The notes under the pieces were generated by a model. The model was not told where the DNA came from and did not search any database. It worked only from the letters and a program-made list of their open reading frames with translations. Below, piece by piece: positions 59,598 to 64,000 of a stretch of DNA of 64,000 nucleotides (position 1 is the stretch's first letter; every line of letters begins with the position of its first letter). The stretch is from assembly GCA_029891385.1 (NCBI GenBank), contig CM057230.1:39093858-39157857 (forward strand). Reading direction: 5' to 3'. Origin of the DNA: Erythroxylum novogranatense. Lineage: Eukaryota; Streptophyta; Magnoliopsida; Malpighiales; Erythroxylaceae. Both the position numbers and the translations under genes were made by a program.

Positions 59598-62534
59598 TGT
59601 TGGACCCGTCTCGAGGGCCCAACATTCGGACCCCACAAGTACACATAAGCATAGAAGACCCATAACTCACCACAATAGGGAAACTTGTAATAGAAAAGTT
59701 GGATAGGCTTTTAAGAAAATATGTTCCTTATGCTCTCACGATTCTAATGCCCTTTGAAAACGCTCGATTCGGATCGAAATGAAAAAGTTATAACCAAAAT
59801 AGTCAAAACTGAACACTTTACTGACTTCGCGTCAAAATTGGAAAACCTTAGAGGCTAGCTTGCTGTTCAGTTTCTTCATAAAACTTGTAGGTTTAGGTCT
59901 CTAGTTTAATTTAAAATAAGAATCGCCTCAATCAGACTCTATAGCTCAAGATATTCTAAAATTAGTGAAGTATATTCAGACTTTGACAACCGATCGCCAC
60001 ACTTTGTTTCAAACCACCTTTTTCAAATTAAAAGCAATACTGATCAATCAGGTATAAAAAGATAGAAAATTTTCTTATGAATCCAACGCTTCAAAAATTG
60101 GCTAAATCGAAGGTTTGTACAAAAAGTTATGGCCAAAAGAAGGAAGAGAGGTCAAAACACAAAAGCGAGGCGATGATGTCAAGAGGCGCAAATTAAATGC
60201 TGTGATGACGCGTCAAGACAGACATAAAAATTCGTCTGTGATGACGTCATCACAGACGAAGATGACGTCATCACAGACGAAAAAATGAAGCCTAACTTCG
60301 TCTGAGCCCTTTCTCCAGAACATCCCCACTTTGAAGATGTATAACGTTTCACTCAGATGTCCAAAATTTACAAACTTTATACCGTTGGAAAGATAAAAGA
60401 AATATCTACAACTTTTTAGAAGGAAATTTTGACAAAATCTATCTTTAACAATCCCAAAATTGCCCCTAAAGTCAGAGGATCAGACTTTCGTTCCTGCACC
60501 AACACTGCACCCAAATCTTAACTTCATGACAATATTCGAGACTCTAAGACACAGAATTGAAATTCAATGTCTTCTTAAAAAATGTAGCCATATATCTCTA
60601 GTTTAATCCAAAACAAGAATCGTCTCGTTTGGATTACTAGAGAAGACGTTATGGCTAAAATACTGAAGCATATTCAGTGAATATTTTCCAGATCACTACC
60701 AATCTTATCTCTAAATCTTTCCTTATCACCACTCATAAACCTTTGCAACTTCCAGCAAGCTATCCCAAGACAAAATCCAACAACAACTTAATGATCAAAA
60801 GACTCATACATGTACCCTTTTTAAAGGCAAGCACAAATCGCAGATAACAAATTCATATGAAGAAGAAAGTACTAGAGCTCTCATCTCTTTATCAATCATT
60901 CAAGAGCTCAATTATAGCTTTAGTTACATATCAGCATATTCATCATATCCATCATGAATCAAGTACCAAAATACAACATATGAGATGCTCAATGCTTAAT
61001 ATGCTTATAAAGCCATTCCGAAAGCTAGTTACTAACTTAATACAAAAGTGTCTAAAGTTTCTTGGAGTTATGCCCGATGCCTTGCAAAGTTCCGCGCTCA
61101 ACTAAAATTTGCACCTGAGGAGGGAGAATGGGGTGAGCAAACACGGCTCAGTGGCTAACACCTCTATAGCCATCGATTAATGAGCCACACAACACATAAA
61201 GAATTCAAAACATTTTCAGTCTATCATATAAAGCACAAATGACTCAACTTCATCACATAAATCATCAATTAGCCAAAATCATCACATAAAGCATCACATT
61301 AGATCTTTTATCAAGTAAAACAAGTAATATGCATCATTTACTCAAAAATGATGATATGCTCACAATTGGCTCGAGAGTTCCATAAACACAACGAATAAAT
61401 CGAAGTTTATAAATAAACACAACGAGTCCATTTTCGGATCTAAATGGGCCCTGGCGGGTCAGGGAGAAGGCTAGGGGTCAACGTGCACGTGACTATCGAA
61501 ATAGGTTCTCTCTTGCTCAATCACAAGTCATTTATGCTCACATATTCAAGCACAAGAATAGCATTTCGTGCTTCTTTCATACTTTCAAATCATCATAGTT
61601 TCACACTTTACATTCAAATCAAAGGAAATACCCTTTCAATATGCACATAATTATCAAAGATAGCACACATAGGGCATTTGCCCATTACACAACAACTATA
61701 AAAATGTTACCCACCTATCGTCGGTATTCGAATTCAAGATTGCCCTTCCTCCTTGTCGTGAGTGGAGTTCTCTTGATTTCCTTCAATCAAAACATACTCC
61801 ATTCACTATTTATATTCTAAAGGAAAGCTTAACATTCATAAAAATCAAGCAAAATAAAAGTATACTTTAAACCTAACCTACCCATAAGATATTTAAGCTA
61901 GAGTCACCATAACCTTAGCTTAAAAGTCCATAAAATCCATAGATCTCACATTTCTCTCTATCTTTCTTCAAACCCTACACAAACCCTAACTTCCATTTCA
62001 TCCCATTTTCGAATCTAACATAAACAAAGATGGAACTAACCTCTAATAAATCGATTCTCTTGCTTTTTTTCCTCTCCTTTCTTCCTCCCTTCAAGCCTCC
62101 TATGGGTCTCCTTCCTCTCTTGGCCGAAACCCTCTTGCTTCCTTGCTCACGATTTGCTCTCTTCTCTTTTCTTTTGGTGACTTACGACACTTTGCTCCTC
62201 TCCTTCTCTTCTCTTCATTCCTTTATATTTCCACTTAAAACCTACCTCAAAACTACATAGTTTTGATCTCTCCTCTAACTTTCAAAGCTTTTGGGCTCTC
62301 CTCCTCCTCACAAGCCCACTCTACCCTAATCCACTTATCTTCTAAAGCCCATACTTTCCAATGTTAGGTCCAAGCCTTCATTTTAATTCCCAACTTCTAA
62401 TTTCCAAGCCCAACATAAAAATATCTATATAAACACATAATTAAAGCAATCAAGGAAAAATAAAAATAATTAACGAATAAATCTATAAATCAATAAATAA
62501 ATAAATAAAAATAAAAAATTTTCGGGGCCCAACA
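59598..62534 (-). repeat. 5' LTR of Gypsy D
   Basis: 2937 bp, the near-identical partner of 51867-54777. It should contain the promoter of the element; I could not fix a TATA box. Degenerate palindrome copies at 60172 and 60204 precede the intact pair at 60240-60272. Confidence 0.93.
60240..60272. promoter_or_regulatory. Pair of GATGACGTCATC palindromes, 21 bp apart (5' LTR of Gypsy D)
   Basis: The copies at 60240-60251 and 60261-60272 sit in the context CTGTGATGACGTCATCACAG. Decayed relatives GATGATGTCA (60172) and GATGACGCGTCA (60204) suggest a longer ancestral array. Confidence 0.7.
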
Positions 62535-62539
62535 GAGCT

Positions 62540-63205
62540 GTTGACTTCTATGGCAGCACCGACCCTACGGAGGCCGAGGGATGGTTGGAGAGGACAGAGA
62601 GAGTCCTCGATCAGATGGACTGTGACTCTGAGGAGCGCTTTGACTATGTAGTGTCTTTGCTTCAGGGTCCGGCTTTCCAGTGGTGGAAGACTGTTCCAGG
62701 CAGTTCTTCCAGGCCCTGCATGTTAAGATGGGATGATTTTCTGAGGGCATTCAGAGATAACTTCATGCCCAAGGTGTATTTAGAGATGAAGATGCAAGAG
62801 TTTCTTGAGTTGAGACAGGGTCAGATGTCAGTGGCTGAGTATGAGGTTCGGTTCAATGAGTTGATGGGATATGCCTCTGCTTTGATTTCTTCAGAGTCTG
62901 ATAGGTGCCGGAGATTCGAGGGAGGGCTTAATCTGGAGATCCGTACTAGGTTAGCCCGGTCTGATATGGGCACCTTCGTTGAGTTGAGGACAGCTGCAGT
63001 GAGGATCGGCGACTTCCGAGGCAGAGCCAAGTCGAGTCTGGTCAGGCCCGATGGCAAGAGACCGAGTGGCGGTCGTGGTAGTGAGAGCAGAGGATTTAGT
63101 AAGCGCTGCACCAGGACCTTGTGTCTTCCTGAGGAGGTAGACGGGCCCAGATTTGGGCAGAGGGCAGGTTTGCTCGATCTAGTGGTGGTCAGAAGCGGTC
63201 TTTAG
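62540..63205 (+). pseudogene. Gypsy A gag, capsid domain (continues from 51866)
   Basis: The frame runs from the Gypsy D insertion to a stop at 63203-63205. It has the retrotransposon gag domain: EGWLERTERVLDQMDCDSEE, LLQGPAFQWWKTV, WDDFLRAFRDNFMP and FLELRQGQMSVAEYEVRFNE. A basic Gly/Arg/Ser linker (KRPSGGRGSESRGF) follows. The capsid stretch has no internal break, unlike most elements here, but the C-terminus is frameshifted before the zinc knuckle. Gag would assemble the particle. The copy cannot be translated through because Gypsy D splits it. Confidence 0.9.
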
Positions 63206-64000
63206 AGGTTCAGGCGATTATCCCGCTATGTGAGTATTGTGAGAGGAGACACGATGGAGGTCTTTGGAGGTTTACGGGCGTGTCTCAAGTGTGGCTCCAT
63301 GGACCATCGGCCCGAGAGTGTCCTTATCTTGAGGCCCAGTCCATGCCATGACTGGTAGGTCAGCGATCATACCACAGTCAGCAAAGCCGTGGAGGTGGAT
63401 CGGGTTTGAGGGCGGAGGTAGAGGCCGAGGCCCAGCCGAGGGTCCGTGAGTGAGGTCCGAGGGACCGAGCACCGTCACAGCCCCTGTGCTGAGTCTATGC
63501 TATGACTCGGCAGGAGGCTCGAGAGTCTCAGGATGTTGTTCATGGTATGCTTCGATTTACGGTTTTGAAGCATATGCATTGATGGATCCTGGATCCACTC
63601 ATTCATTCATCAGACCGCGTGTGGCATGTAGACTGCATTGTGATAGGAGAGATTGCGGTGTGGGTTAGAGGTGAGTACGCCCTGGGTAGTCTGACAGCTT
63701 TGGGAGAAGTCGCAAGGATGTCCGATAGTGATTGATCGAGCGAGTTGAGTCTGAGACTGATAGTATTGCCTCTGAAAGAGATAGATGTGATTCTAGGGAT
63801 GGAATGTCTTACTGCGCATAGGGCTGTGATGGATTGTTATACCAAGGAGGTTGTGTTAGAATCTCCTGGTCACCCTAGACATTTTTCGAGGTGTTAGTCG
63901 GCGGTGCCGGTAGGATGATTTCCTTTCTGAGTGCCCTGAGGTTGATGCAGGGAGGTTGTGAGGCATTTTTGGCTCATGTGGTGGACACCAGGATTGAGCA
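63206..64000 (+). pseudogene. Gypsy A gag zinc knuckle and protease (frameshifted, runs off the window)
   Basis: The zinc-knuckle region reads CEYCERRHDG (63229-63258) and then CLKCGSMDH (63276-63302), with the last cysteine shifted out of frame. A Gly/Arg-rich stretch follows. The protease active site is in ALMDPGSTHSFI (63570-63613), the form common in Tekay-like elements. LPLKEIDVILGMECLTAHRA is at 63766-63825. GCEAFLAHVVDTRIE, the lead-in to reverse transcriptase, ends the window. At least three frame changes separate these pieces. The protease would process the polyprotein. Confidence 0.85.

Larger units (their letters stand above)
51867..62534 (-). mobile_element. Complete Ty3/Gypsy chromovirus (Gypsy D, Tekay/Del-like)
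   Basis: LTRs of 2911 and 2937 bp (51867-54777 and 59598-62534) begin TGTTGGGCCCCG and end GGGTCCAACA on the minus strand. The target duplication GAGCT is perfect (51862-51866, 62535-62539). The internal 4.8 kb encodes, from right to left, gag, protease, reverse transcriptase, RNase H, integrase and a chromodomain. Reverse transcriptase before integrase plus the chromodomain define a chromovirus; the motif style fits Tekay/Del. The LTRs are very similar, so insertion is recent. It sits in the gag of Gypsy A in the opposite direction. Confidence 0.95.
43394..64000 (+). mobile_element. Ty3/Gypsy element A, 5' end to window edge, with three nested insertions
   Basis: The 5' LTR starts TGTAACATCCC at 43394 and ends at about 51610, holding solo LTRs B and C. 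A primer-binding site follows at about 51613. Gag is split by Gypsy D between 51866 and 62535, and protease reaches the right edge. Reverse transcriptase, integrase and the 3' LTR lie outside. A inserted into the LINE at 43393/43394. Its long LTR and protease motif DPGSTHSFI fit the Tekay/Del chromoviruses, unconfirmed without the integrase end. Confidence 0.85.

Overview
The window is nuclear DNA of a flowering plant, most likely a eudicot. The clearest evidence is one complete intron-bearing plant gene, a RAD6-type ubiquitin-conjugating enzyme (UBC2-like, five coding exons, 16852-19093, minus strand). Almost everything else is transposable elements, many inserted into one another. No rRNA, tRNA or CRISPR locus was seen.

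Layout. 1-1853: the 5' end of a minus-strand Ty3/Gypsy element (E), lying in the pol of an older plus-strand Gypsy remnant (F, about 1854-7400). Remnant F is also split by a near-complete hAT DNA transposon (2164-6285). 7400-9800: a decayed minus-strand Gypsy (G). About 10262-10360: a piece resembling a SINE 3' end. 10697-16202: a tandem LTR-gag-LTR-gag-LTR array of pol-less elements (TR-GAG type). 16852-19990: the UBC2-like gene with TATA box and probable 5'-UTR intron. 20109-21992 and 21999-34439: two adjacent members of one terminal-inverted-repeat family, each carrying host-gene-like sequence (a KH-domain exon in the first). The second is split by a complete Copia element (24132-33784, target duplication ATTTC). 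35317-39589: a second Copia element. 40190-43393: a minus-strand L1-type LINE, cut by a large Gypsy element (A) that starts at 43394 and runs off the right end.

The 5' LTR of Gypsy A holds a solo LTR (B) of its own family, and B holds another solo LTR (C) in reverse. The gag of A is split by a complete minus-strand chromodomain Gypsy (D, 51867-62534, target duplication GAGCT). The insertion order is therefore LINE, then A, then B and D, then C (after B).

Two observations stand out. First, three unrelated LTR elements (Copia 1, solo LTR C, Gypsy D) each carry short CpG-centred palindromes repeated at about 21 bp, two helical turns: AAGTCGACTT, TCGTCGCGACG and GATGACGTCATC. Second, four of the five primer-binding sites that can be read well show the same departure from the initiator-tRNA-Met complement (CAGAG read as CGAG), and LTR pairs differ at CAG/CTG words, whereas the UBC2 gene is flawless. 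This looks like a systematic sequence error in methylated transposon DNA, and it means some of the apparent decay of these elements may not be real.
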